A stretch of DNA of 64,000 nucleotides, taken from Geobacillus jurassicus NBRC 107829. Lineage in GTDB: Bacteria; Bacillota; Bacilli; Bacillales; Anoxybacillaceae. The translations under genes were made by a program, and so were the position numbers. The notes under the pieces are model-generated. The model did not search any database, had not been told where the DNA came from, and worked only from the letters and a program-made list of their open reading frames with translations. The stretch's first letter is position 1; each line of letters opens with the position of its first letter. Location: contig NZ_BCQG01000001.1 in NCBI RefSeq assembly GCF_001544315.1, positions 1-64,000 on the forward strand. Reading direction: 5' to 3'. Shown here piece by piece: positions 45,036 through 53,599 of this stretch.

Positions 45036-46064
45036 TTACGCATTGACGCTGAGACGCTCCTTCATTTTGGCTGCAACAAGATGGGCTAAATCAACGACGC
45101 GGCACGAATAGCCCCACTCATTGTCATACCAAGCGAGCACTTTCACTTTTCGCCCTTCCATGACCATCGTCGATAAGCCGTCGATAATCGCCGAATGCGG
45201 GTTCGTGTTGAAATCGATCGATACAAGCGGCTCCATCGTGAAATCTAAAATGCCTTTCAACGGACCATTGGCCGCGCGGATGAACGCCTCGTTCACTTCA
45301 TCAACCGTTACATCGCGCTTCAAGTCGACGACCAAATCAACGAGCGAGACGTTCGGCGTCGGGACGCGGAGCGCCATGCCATGAAGTTTCCCTTTTAAAT
45401 GCGGCAGCACCAGGCCAAGCGCTTTCGCCGCTCCCGTTGTCGTCGGGATGATCGACTGTGCGCACGAGCGGGCGCGGCGCAAATCTTTATGCGGGTTGTC
45501 GATGTTTTTTTGGTCGTTCGTATATGCGTGAACCGTCGTCATCAGCCCGTTTTCAATCCCGAACGCTTCATCGAGCACTTTGACGACTGGAGCCAAGCAG
45601 TTCGTCGTACATGAAGCGTTTGAAATGATGAAATGGCGGTCGATGTCAAGCATATGCTCGTTGACGCCGACGACGATCGTCACATCTTCATTTTTACCCG
45701 GGGCGGTTAAAATAACGCGCTTCGCCCCTGCCTCAAGGTGAAGGCTCGCCTTTTCGCGATCGTTGAATTTGCCGGTCGCTTCAATCACAATATCGATATC
45801 AAGCTCTTTCCACGGCAGCTGCTTCGGATCGCGCGAATGGAGAAGCTTCACTTTTTTGCCGTTGACCAGCAGGCCGTCTTCTAAAGCGATGACCTCACCG
45901 TCAAATTTGCCGTGGTTTGAGTCGTATTTCACTAAATGGGCTAACGTTTCCGGCGGATAGCTGGCATTCACCGCCACAATATCGAGATCAAGGGAATTAA
46001 TGGCGCGCCGGAACACCATCCGTCCGATTCGTCCGAAACCGTTAATCGCCACTTTCGCCTTCAT
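45036..46064 (-). CDS. gapB: Gluconeogenic glyceraldehyde-3-phosphate dehydrogenase
   Basis: GapB of 342 residues, the NADP-preferring gluconeogenic GAPDH of Bacilli. Rossmann motif INGFGRIGRMVFRRA, catalytic Cys in SNASCTTNCLAPVVKVLDE and the end WYDNEWGYSCRVVDLAHL. It fits GapB rather than glycolytic GapA, with RDPKQLPWKELDIDIV and the position next to speD and coaE. In B. subtilis it is repressed by CcpN on glucose; an inverted repeat lies upstream here. Confidence 0.95.
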   Translation of the reverse strand: MKAKVAINGFGRIGRMVFRRAINSLDLDIVAVNASYPPETLAHLVKYDSNHGKFDGEVIALEDGLLVNGKKVKLLHSRDPKQLPWKELDIDIVIEATGKFNDREKASLHLEAGAKRVILTAPGKNEDVTIVVGVNEHMLDIDRHFIISNASCTTNCLAPVVKVLDEAFGIENGLMTTVHAYTNDQKNIDNPHKDLRRARSCAQSIIPTTTGAAKALGLVLPHLKGKLHGMALRVPTPNVSLVDLVVDLKRDVTVDEVNEAFIRAANGPLKGILDFTMEPLVSIDFNTNPHSAIIDGLSTMVMEGRKVKVLAWYDNEWGYSCRVVDLAHLVAAKMKERLSVNA

Positions 46065-46091
46065 TCACTTTGTTCTCCTCTCATATATGTT

Positions 46092-46123
46092 ATACTATTT
46101 TCTTATATTCACATAAATAGTAT
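46092..46123. promoter_or_regulatory. Inverted repeat in the gapB promoter region
   Basis: ATACTATTT (46092-46100) and AAATAGTAT (46115-46123) are perfect 9-bp arms around 14 bases. Minus-strand TATACT-like -10 sequences overlap both arms. It may be an operator for a CcpN-type repressor; I infer this from gene identity. Confidence 0.5.
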
Positions 46124-46180
46124 ATCATATTTTTAGGAAATGTGGAGAACAAAATGACCAAAAGCCAACAAAAAAGACGC

Positions 46181-46786
46181 CTACTTTTCCAAGGCGTCCC
46201 ATTGCTCCAAAATGACCAACAGCTGACGGCGTGTCTCTTCCCTCGTTCCGTTATTGTTGATGACCGCATCAGCCTGTTTGATTTTTTCCACCAGCGGCCA
46301 TTGAGCGCGGATGCGGGCCCGCGCTTCTTCCTCGGTGAAACCGTTTCGCTCCATCAGCCGGCGAAGCTGGACGTCATCATCGACGTATACGACCAATATT
46401 TTATCAACCCAGGCGGTCAACCCGCTTTCAAATAAAAGCGGAATGTCCAATACGACCGTTTTCGCCCCGGAACGGACGAGCGCTTCTTTCTCCGTAAGCA
46501 TTTTCCGACGCACCGCCGGGTGGACGATGTCATTTAGCTTTTTCCGTTCCTCTTCGTCGCTGAACACGATCGCCCCGAGTTTCGCTCGATCGATCTCTCC
46601 GTTTGTCTGCAAAATGTCCGGACCGAAGGCGGCGACAATTTGGCGGTAGGCGTCTTCCCCCGGTCGGACGACGGCGCGCGCCGCTTCATCTGCATCAATG
46701 ACCGGAAGGCCGAGCTCGCGCATCATTGCGCTCACCGTGCTTTTGCCGCTTGCGATTCCTCCGGTCAATCCGATCGTCAACGTCAT
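46181..46786 (-). CDS. coaE: Dephospho-CoA kinase
   Basis: CoaE, 201 residues, phosphorylates dephospho-CoA in the last step of CoA synthesis. P-loop GLTGGIASGKSTV, LGLPVIDADEAARAVV, and the lid/base segments VLDIPLLFESG and RNGFTEEEARARI. It lies directly behind mutM; ytaF, which sits here in B. subtilis, is absent. Confidence 0.96.
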   Translation of the reverse strand: MTLTIGLTGGIASGKSTVSAMMRELGLPVIDADEAARAVVRPGEDAYRQIVAAFGPDILQTNGEIDRAKLGAIVFSDEEERKKLNDIVHPAVRRKMLTEKEALVRSGAKTVVLDIPLLFESGLTAWVDKILVVYVDDDVQLRRLMERNGFTEEEARARIRAQWPLVEKIKQADAVINNNGTREETRRQLLVILEQWDALEK

Positions 46787-46813
46787 AGAACCTCTCTCCT
46801 TTTTACGCGCCGC

Positions 46814-47638
46814 CTAGCGCTGGCAGCGCGGGCAATAATGCGTGCCGCGGCCGGCGACGACCGTTTTTTCAATCGGCGTGCCGCATCGTTTGCACGGTTC
46901 GCCTTTGCGGCCGTACACGTACAAATGATGTTGGAACGCGCCAGCCTCGCCTTGCGTGTTCACGTACGTACGCACCGTGCTTCCCCCTTTCATGACCGCC
47001 TCGCCGATCGTCGCCACCATTTCCTCGTGCAGGCGCTCAATCTCTTCTCCAGAGAGCGAGGCGGCCGGCCGTCTAGGAAGAATACCGGCGCGAAACAGCG
47101 ATTCGTCGACATAAATATTGCCAAACCCAGCCACGACCGTCTGGTCAAGGAGCAGTGCTTTCACCGGCCGTTTCGTTTTCGCCGCCCGCTCGGCCAATAC
47201 AGCCGGGGAAAACGCCGGGGAAAGCGGCTCCGGCCCGAGCTCGCCAAGCGGCGGCCGGCGGTCGGCTTCCTCTTTGGCATAAACGTGCATCGTTCCAAAC
47301 TTGCGCACGTCGCGGTAGCGAAGCTCGCTGCCGTCCGTGAAGCGAAACACGACGTGCGTATGCGGTTCAAGCGGCTCGAGGACAGAAGCGACGGCGTAGC
47401 GCCCTTCCATGCGCAAATGGGAAATAAGCGCATCGCGGTCAAGAAGGAATTTCAAAAATTTTCCGCGCCGCTCCACACCGCGCACCGTCTGTCCGATCAT
47501 TCTTGCCGCAAACGCCTCGGGGTCTTGCGGATGGCGGATGATGTTCGGCCAAAAGACGCGCACGTCCCCAATCGTTTTGCCGACCACCAACGGCAAAAGC
47601 GTGCGGCGGATCGTTTCCACTTCCGGCAATTCCGGCAT
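46814..47638 (-). CDS. mutM: Formamidopyrimidine-DNA glycosylase
   Basis: MutM/Fpg removes 8-oxoguanine and cleaves the abasic strand. The 274-residue length equals the G. stearothermophilus enzyme of known structure. The N-terminal PELPEVETIRR supplies the catalytic Pro and Glu; the H2TH region and C-terminal zinc finger (CKRCGTPIEK...YCPRCQ) are complete. ATG follows AAAGGAGGGG. Between polA and coaE. Confidence 0.97.
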   Translation of the reverse strand: MPELPEVETIRRTLLPLVVGKTIGDVRVFWPNIIRHPQDPEAFAARMIGQTVRGVERRGKFLKFLLDRDALISHLRMEGRYAVASVLEPLEPHTHVVFRFTDGSELRYRDVRKFGTMHVYAKEEADRRPPLGELGPEPLSPAFSPAVLAERAAKTKRPVKALLLDQTVVAGFGNIYVDESLFRAGILPRRPAASLSGEEIERLHEEMVATIGEAVMKGGSTVRTYVNTQGEAGAFQHHLYVYGRKGEPCKRCGTPIEKTVVAGRGTHYCPRCQR

Positions 47639-47763
47639 GGCTTCCCCTCCTTTCCTTCCTCCGTTTGCCCGCATCATTCCAGCGGGCTAGCCAGCCGACG
47701 CTTTCGCCTTGGCGCCGACTCATCTGCGGAAAGAAAAAACGGCTCAGGCGCCAAGGGCGTCAG

Positions 47764-50394
47764 TTATTTGGCGTCATACCACGTCGGGCCGTAATGGTAA
47801 TCGACTTTAAGCGGCACACTGAGCGCAACGGCTTGCTCCATCACTTCCGGAACGAGCCGGCACAGCCGCTCAATCTCTTCTTTCGGCGCTTCCAAAATAA
47901 GCTCGTCATGCACTTGCAGCAAAAGGCGCGCTTGCAGCCGCTCTTCCTTCAACCTTGCGTTCAAATCGATCATCGCCTTTTTAATAATGTCAGCCGCGCT
48001 CCCTTGAATCGGCGTGTTCATCGCCGTCCGCTCGGCAAAGCTGCGAACGTTGAAGTTGCGGCTTGTGATATCCGGCAAATAGCGGCGCCGGTGCAAAAGC
48101 GTCGTCACATACCCTTTTTGTTTCGCCTCTTGCACAATGTTTTCCATATACCTCTTCACGCCCGGAAAGCTGGCGAAATAGCGTTCGATAAATTCAGCCG
48201 CCTCTTTGCGCGAAATATTTAAGTTTTGCGCCAGGCCGTAATCGCTGATTCCGTAAACGATGCCGAAGTTGACCGCCTTCGCCTGGCGGCGCATATGGGG
48301 CGTCACTTCGTCCTCGCTCACATGGAAAATATCCATCGCCGTTTTCGTGTGGATGTCCAAATCGCGGCGGAACGCTTCAATTAAGTTGTCATCTTCAGCA
48401 ATATGGGCAAGAACGCGCAATTCAATTTGCGAGTAGTCGGCGGCAAAAATGAGCCAGTCGGGCTCCGACGGCACGAACGCCTGACGAATTTTCCGCCCTT
48501 CTTCCAACCGAATCGGAATGTTTTGCAAGTTCGGCTCCATCGAGCTGAGCCGTCCGGTTTGCGTCAGCGCCTGATTGAAAATCGTATGCACCTTCTTTGT
48601 ATCGGAGCGCACGACTTTCAACAATCCTTCAATATACGTCGACTGCAGCTTGCCAAGCTGGCGGTAATGCAAAATGTTTTCCACGATCTCATGATAAGGC
48701 GCAAGTTTTTCAAGCACGTCCGCCGACGTCGAGTAGCCGGTTTTCGTTTTTTTCAAGACCGGCAGTTGCAGCTTTTCAAATAAAATGACGCCGAGCTGTT
48801 TCGGAGAATTGATGTTAAACTCCTGGCCGGCGAGCTCGTAAATGCGCCGCTCGACCGTACGCAGCTGCCCGGCGAGCTCTTCGCCCATCTGCTCGAGCCG
48901 CTTCGTGTCCACTTTAACCCCCAAAAATTCCATTTCCGCCAAAATCGAAGACAACGGTTGCTCGAGCTCGACGAGCAACCCGTCTTGTTCGTTGCGGCGC
49001 AGCTCATCCAAAAACGGCTGCTCAAGCGCCCAAATCGCCGCCGCCTTGCGAACGAGATGCTCGGCAAGCACTCGTTCGTCCGGCACAGCCCGCTTCGTCC
49101 CTTTGCCATACACCGCTTCATCCGGACGCACCGCTTCGTATTGTTTCATGTTGGCTGCCGCAGCCACATCATCGGCGCCTTGCGCCGGATCAAGCAAATA
49201 GGCGGCCAGCAATAAATCAAATGAAACACCGCATAACTCAATTCCTTTCCATTTTAAAGCGACGATCGCCCGTTTCGAGTCAAACATGCTTTTTTTCTTC
49301 GTTTCATCGCCAAGCCAGGCGACAAACTGCGGATCGGCGAGCGCCATCTCCGGGCGCAAGAAAAACCGTCCATGTTCGTTGACCAGAGCGATGCCAACGA
49401 TCGGAGCATCGTGATAATTTTCCTCGACCACCTCAACGACAAGCGCCGCCTTGTCGGCGAGCATCTCCTCCGTAACGCGGTCAGCGACCGTGAACGTCAT
49501 CTCCGCAAGCGGTTTTTCCTTTGCATCCGATGGCGAATCCATTTTCTCTAAAAACGATTGAAAGCCAAGCTCTTTAAATAAAGCGATCACTTTCTCCCGG
49601 TCTTCGCCTTGATAGGCGATATCATCAAGCGACAGCTCGACCGGAGCGTCGCGGCGAATGGCGGCCAACTGCTTGCTTAAAAGCGCCGCATCGCGGTGTT
49701 GGCGCAGCGTTTCTTTCAACTTTTCCCCTTTGATCTCGTCAATGGACGCGAGCACGTTTTCGACCGTGCCGAATTGCTTCAGCAGCTTGACCGCCGTCTT
49801 TTCCCCGATGCCCGGCACGCCGGGGATGTTGTCCGATTTGTCGCCCATCAATCCTTTCAAATCGACGATTTGTTCCGGGGTCAAACCGTATTTTTCACGA
49901 ATCGTCTCCGGCGTGTACGGTTCGATATCGGTGATCCCTTTTTTCGTAATGTCCACCGTCACGCGGGGCGAGGCGAGCTGAGTTAAATCGCGGTCGCCGG
50001 AAATGACTTTTACTTCAAACCCTTCCTGCTCAGCGCGGGCGGCGAGCGTTCCGATAATATCGTCCGCTTCGTAGTTGTCGAGTTCATAGGCGGGAATGCG
50101 ATACGCTTTCAGCAGCTCGCGCAACAGCGGGAACTGTTCCGACAGTTCCGGCGGCGTCTGCTGCCGTCCGCCTTTATACTCTTGAAACGTTTCATGCCGA
50201 AACGTCGTTTTCCCAGCGTCAAACGCGACAAGCATATGGGTTGGCTGCTCTTCCGCCAAAATTTTGTTCAACATCATCGTAAACCCATAGACAGCGTTCG
50301 TATGAATGCCTTTGTCGTTATGCAACAGCGGCAAGGCGAAAAAAGCGCGGTATGCCACGCTGTTGCCGTCAATTAAGACCAACTTTTTCTTCAA
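47764..50394 (-). CDS. polA: DNA polymerase I
   Basis: Pol I of 876 residues, essentially the Geobacillus 'Bst' enzyme. The 5' nuclease domain is about 1-300 (VAFDAGKTTFRHETFQEYKG; GDKSDNIPGVPGIGEKTAVK). The central exonuclease-like domain lacks the usual acidic proofreading residues. The polymerase domain has motif A FAADYSQIELRVLAHIA, motif B RRQAKAVNFGIVYGIS and motif C LLLQVHDELILE. I start at TTG (then KKKLVLIDGN), 7 bases after GGAGGG; an ATG two codons earlier touches the Shine-Dalgarno. Confidence 0.97.
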   Translation of the reverse strand: MKKKLVLIDGNSVAYRAFFALPLLHNDKGIHTNAVYGFTMMLNKILAEEQPTHMLVAFDAGKTTFRHETFQEYKGGRQQTPPELSEQFPLLRELLKAYRIPAYELDNYEADDIIGTLAARAEQEGFEVKVISGDRDLTQLASPRVTVDITKKGITDIEPYTPETIREKYGLTPEQIVDLKGLMGDKSDNIPGVPGIGEKTAVKLLKQFGTVENVLASIDEIKGEKLKETLRQHRDAALLSKQLAAIRRDAPVELSLDDIAYQGEDREKVIALFKELGFQSFLEKMDSPSDAKEKPLAEMTFTVADRVTEEMLADKAALVVEVVEENYHDAPIVGIALVNEHGRFFLRPEMALADPQFVAWLGDETKKKSMFDSKRAIVALKWKGIELCGVSFDLLLAAYLLDPAQGADDVAAAANMKQYEAVRPDEAVYGKGTKRAVPDERVLAEHLVRKAAAIWALEQPFLDELRRNEQDGLLVELEQPLSSILAEMEFLGVKVDTKRLEQMGEELAGQLRTVERRIYELAGQEFNINSPKQLGVILFEKLQLPVLKKTKTGYSTSADVLEKLAPYHEIVENILHYRQLGKLQSTYIEGLLKVVRSDTKKVHTIFNQALTQTGRLSSMEPNLQNIPIRLEEGRKIRQAFVPSEPDWLIFAADYSQIELRVLAHIAEDDNLIEAFRRDLDIHTKTAMDIFHVSEDEVTPHMRRQAKAVNFGIVYGISDYGLAQNLNISRKEAAEFIERYFASFPGVKRYMENIVQEAKQKGYVTTLLHRRRYLPDITSRNFNVRSFAERTAMNTPIQGSAADIIKKAMIDLNARLKEERLQARLLLQVHDELILEAPKEEIERLCRLVPEVMEQAVALSVPLKVDYHYGPTWYDAK

Positions 50395-50447
50395 TCTCAT
50401 CCCTCCTCGAATGCTCCTTGTTCTATTGTACCATGCCCGCCGCCTGC

Positions 50448-50482
50448 CATAAAAAAGAGGCCGGCTACCGCTCCGGCTTCGG
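50448..50482 (-). terminator. Terminator after phoR
   Basis: AAGCCGG pairs with CCGGC around AGCGGTAG, followed on the minus strand by CTCTTTTTT. It overlaps the last codons of phoR. Confidence 0.65.
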
Positions 50483-52213
50483 AAAATGAATCGTAAACAC
50501 TGTGCCGCGCCCCACTTCGCTCGCTACGGTAATATATCCGTGGTGAGCCTCAACCAAATGTTTCACAATCGCAAGACCCAACCCCGTTCCGCCGGAGTCG
50601 CGGCTGCGCGCCTTGTCAACGCGGTAAAAACGTTCAAAAATACGGGGAATTTCTTTCTCTTCAATGCCGATGCCGGTGTCTTTCACATGAATCAGCACTT
50701 CTCTCTCCGTCTCTTCCGCCTCGACGGCGACCCGCCCGCGCTCTGGCGTATACGCGATGGCGTTGGCGAGCAAGTTCAGCAAAATTTGCTTCAGCCGGTT
50801 CGCATCGCCGCGGATGACCAGCCCGGGCGGTGATGCGATATGCAAGTCAATCTGTTTTTCCGACGCTTTTTGGCGAAACACAGCGGCCGCTTCAGCGATG
50901 ACTTGGGCGGCGTCGACATCGCTCAGCTGAAGCTGAAACCCATGCTGCTCAATTTTTGACAAGTCCAACAGTTCCTCGACGAGCGTTTGCAGCCGTTCGC
51001 TTTCTTTCAAGATGATGGTCAAAAAATGTTCGAGCGCTTCGTCGTCTTTCATAGCGCCATCCAGCAACGTTTCGGCAAATCCTTTGATGGACGTCACCGG
51101 CGTTTTCAATTCGTGCGAAACGTTGGCGACAAAATCTTTGCGGATTTGCTCAAGCCGCTTCAGCTCCGTAATGTCGTGAAATACGACGACAATCCCTTTC
51201 CATTCGGCGTTCGTGCCGATGATCGGGGCTCCGTACACATCGAAATGTCTCCGCTCGATGCCAATCGTCAGCCGCATATGCCGGCGCATCGTCGTTTCGG
51301 TGATGAAAATATCGTCGATGAAGCGAACGACCTCGCGGTGCGGCAGCACATCGGCATACGGGCGGTACAAACAGTCAGACGGCTCGATATGAAACTGGGT
51401 TTGGAACGCCCGGTTGATGAGATGGACATGCCCGCGATGGTCAATAAACAACAAGCCGCTGCCGACGTTTTCAATGAGCGTATGAAGCCGGTCGGTCTGA
51501 ATTTCCCGCGCCCGGCTCATTTCTTGCAAATGGCGGGCCAACCGGTTGATCGAGCGAACGAGCATGCCAGCTTCGTTATACTCGCCATCGGGCACCCGGG
51601 CGGCGTAATTGCCTTTTTCCAGCTCAAACGCCACTTTCGTTGCTTCTTCAATCGGCCTCATATATTGATTGGCGATTTTCCAGCCGAGGGCGATGATGAC
51701 AACGAGCGCCATCCCGAGGCTGCTAGTAAGCACGCCCCAAATTTGCTCATTTACCTTTTTGAGCGAGCTCGTCGGCGTGCTTAAAATGACGTACCCGCTC
51801 CGTTCGCCGCGCCCGTACGGGGCGATGTAGTAGTACACATCGTTCGTTTTTTCGATCACGGAAAAGCGGGGGAACTGCTTTTTGCGCAAAATCGCGCGGA
51901 CGATGCGCTCATGGTCCTCATCGCTGATCGCCGCCACCCGCCCGCTGTCAAACTGCATCCGCTCTTCTTTATCGAGCACGGTGACGCGCGACGACAGCTC
52001 GTCCCCCATTTCCCGCAAGTCGCTGCGAATTTGCTCGAGCGGTTCGTTTTCAAGCAAAATGGCAAGGGCTTTTGCCTCTTTTTCCATCCGTTTGTTCATC
52101 GTCTCGGCGTAAAAATCTTTCAGCAATTGCCCAAGCAAAAGCCCGAGGGCGATCAACACCGTGGCGATGAGCGTCACGAGCCAAAACAAAAGGCGGGTGC
52201 GGAAGCTATTCAT
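50465..52213 (-). CDS. phoR: Phosphate-starvation sensor kinase PhoR
   Basis: A 582-residue membrane histidine kinase. TM1 LLFWLVTLIATVLIALGLLL near the N-terminus, extracytoplasmic PAS-like loop (about 33-160), TM2 (GVLTSSLGMALVVIIALGW), HAMP, cytoplasmic PAS (LIENVGSGLLFIDHRGHVHL), the H box SHELKTPVTSIKGFAETLLD and ATP-binding N and G boxes (NLLANAIAYTPERG, GGTGLGLAIV). ATG overlaps the end of phoP. Length and order match B. subtilis PhoR. Confidence 0.95.
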   Translation of the reverse strand: MNSFRTRLLFWLVTLIATVLIALGLLLGQLLKDFYAETMNKRMEKEAKALAILLENEPLEQIRSDLREMGDELSSRVTVLDKEERMQFDSGRVAAISDEDHERIVRAILRKKQFPRFSVIEKTNDVYYYIAPYGRGERSGYVILSTPTSSLKKVNEQIWGVLTSSLGMALVVIIALGWKIANQYMRPIEEATKVAFELEKGNYAARVPDGEYNEAGMLVRSINRLARHLQEMSRAREIQTDRLHTLIENVGSGLLFIDHRGHVHLINRAFQTQFHIEPSDCLYRPYADVLPHREVVRFIDDIFITETTMRRHMRLTIGIERRHFDVYGAPIIGTNAEWKGIVVVFHDITELKRLEQIRKDFVANVSHELKTPVTSIKGFAETLLDGAMKDDEALEHFLTIILKESERLQTLVEELLDLSKIEQHGFQLQLSDVDAAQVIAEAAAVFRQKASEKQIDLHIASPPGLVIRGDANRLKQILLNLLANAIAYTPERGRVAVEAEETEREVLIHVKDTGIGIEEKEIPRIFERFYRVDKARSRDSGGTGLGLAIVKHLVEAHHGYITVASEVGRGTVFTIHFPKPER

Positions 52214-52913
52214 GCCGCTTCGGTTCCTCCAATTTATAGCCAAGGCCGCGCACCGTTTTAATATACATCGGCTTTTTCGTATCGGTTTCGATCTTCTCGC
52301 GCAAATGGCTGATATGGACATCGACGATGCGGGTATCTCCGGCAAACTCATAGTTCCACACTGCACTGAGCAGTTGGTCGCGCGTCAACACCCGCCCTTT
52401 ATGGCGCGCCAAATAAAGAAGCAACTCAAACTCTTTCGGCGTCAGCTCAAGCGGCTTGCCGCCTATGGCTGCCTCATAGCGATCTGGAAAAATTTCCAAC
52501 TCGCCAACGACCAGCCGCTCGCTCGATTCAGCCGTCGGCTGGGCAAGTTCGGTGCGGCGCAAAATCGCCTTGACGCGCGCGACGACTTCTCGCGGGCTGA
52601 ACGGCTTCGTCATATAGTCGTCGGCGCCAAGCTCAAGGCCAAGCACTTTGTCAAATTCATCATCGCGAGCCGTCAACATTAAAATCGGCGTCATGATTTG
52701 CTGCTGGCGAAGCCGCTTGCACACTTCAACGCCGTCAAGCTTCGGCAGCATCAAGTCCAAAATAATGAGCGCCGGCTGCTCGGACGCTACTTTAACGAGC
52801 GCCTCTTCGCCATCGTGAGCGGTCACGACGTGAAATCCGGCTTTCTCCAAATTGTACGACAAAAGAGTCACAATCGGCTGTTCGTCATCGACAACTAAAA
52901 TTTTTCGTCCCAT
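52206..52913 (-). CDS. phoP: Phosphate response regulator PhoP
   Basis: A 235-residue OmpR-type response regulator controlling the Pho regulon. Receiver domain with acidic pocket VVDDEQP, phosphoacceptor Asp in LIILDLMLPKLDG and Lys in YMTKPFSPRE; C-terminal winged helix with LELTPKEFELLLYLARHKGR and RGLGYKLEEPK. ATG follows GGAGGAG. Coupled to phoR by overlap. A candidate PhoP site lies near the broken alkaline phosphatase at 22.3 kb. Confidence 0.96.
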   Translation of the reverse strand: MGRKILVVDDEQPIVTLLSYNLEKAGFHVVTAHDGEEALVKVASEQPALIILDLMLPKLDGVEVCKRLRQQQIMTPILMLTARDDEFDKVLGLELGADDYMTKPFSPREVVARVKAILRRTELAQPTAESSERLVVGELEIFPDRYEAAIGGKPLELTPKEFELLLYLARHKGRVLTRDQLLSAVWNYEFAGDTRIVDVHISHLREKIETDTKKPMYIKTVRGLGYKLEEPKRHE

Positions 52914-53117
52914 GCCGCTCCTCCATCCCGTCCAATGGTTTCTGCCTTTATGATACCACAATTGGCGCTTTGATTCGGACAAAAAAAGAAAAAAGGGGGC
53001 CCTGCGGACAGGTCGCCCGCGGGAAACGGCCCATGCGTTTTGTTGGCTTCTTTTGGCGGAAAAGCGGCATGAAACTTACCCTTCGTTTCGAAGTGGGGGA
53101 CTTCTTGCAAAATGAGG

Positions 53118-53585
53118 TTAAAAGTTCTCGAGCACGCGCCCGTCTAAGCGCGGCAACGTATGCGGCGGGAAGACGGACAACGCCCCTTCCAGCACCGTCT
53201 CCGCACCGCGCGTCGCCATGACGGACAACATCACGCAATGGCTCGCCTCATCGACATCGGTGACTTCCAGCAAAAACTCGAGCGTTTCATAATGATAAAC
53301 TGGGCGGAGAAAGCGGAGGTCCTGCCGCGTAATGTAGCTGCCTGGGCCCGGCAAATATTTGGAGACCGCGGAAGTGATCATCCCCGTCAACATGACCGGC
53401 GGAACAACCGGTTTTCCAAACGGCGTCTGCGAAGCATAATCGTGCTGGATATAGAGCGGATTGGCATCATCGGTCAGCCCGAGGTAAAGAAGCAAGTCTT
53501 TATCTTCGATGGCGGCTTGGAAAACGAGCTTTTCCCCCGCTTGAATTTCCCCGATTCTTCTCCCGAGCTTTCGCTTTTTCAACAT
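53118..53585 (-). CDS. MaoC/hotdog-fold dehydratase-like protein
   Basis: A 155-residue MaoC-type hotdog protein. The hydratase motif region reads TDDANPLYIQHDYASQTPFG, where the classical D-x4-H motif has Tyr instead of His, so ordinary enoyl-CoA hydratase activity is uncertain. It also has VPPVMLTGMITSAVSKYLPG and LRFLRPVYHYETLEF. ATG (MLKKRKLGRRIG) is only 3 bases after GGTGGG. The upstream DNA belongs to a decayed tnpB element, so its native promoter may be displaced. Confidence 0.82.
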   Translation of the reverse strand: MLKKRKLGRRIGEIQAGEKLVFQAAIEDKDLLLYLGLTDDANPLYIQHDYASQTPFGKPVVPPVMLTGMITSAVSKYLPGPGSYITRQDLRFLRPVYHYETLEFLLEVTDVDEASHCVMLSVMATRGAETVLEGALSVFPPHTLPRLDGRVLENF

Positions 53586-53599
53586 GTTCCCACCGTTAC

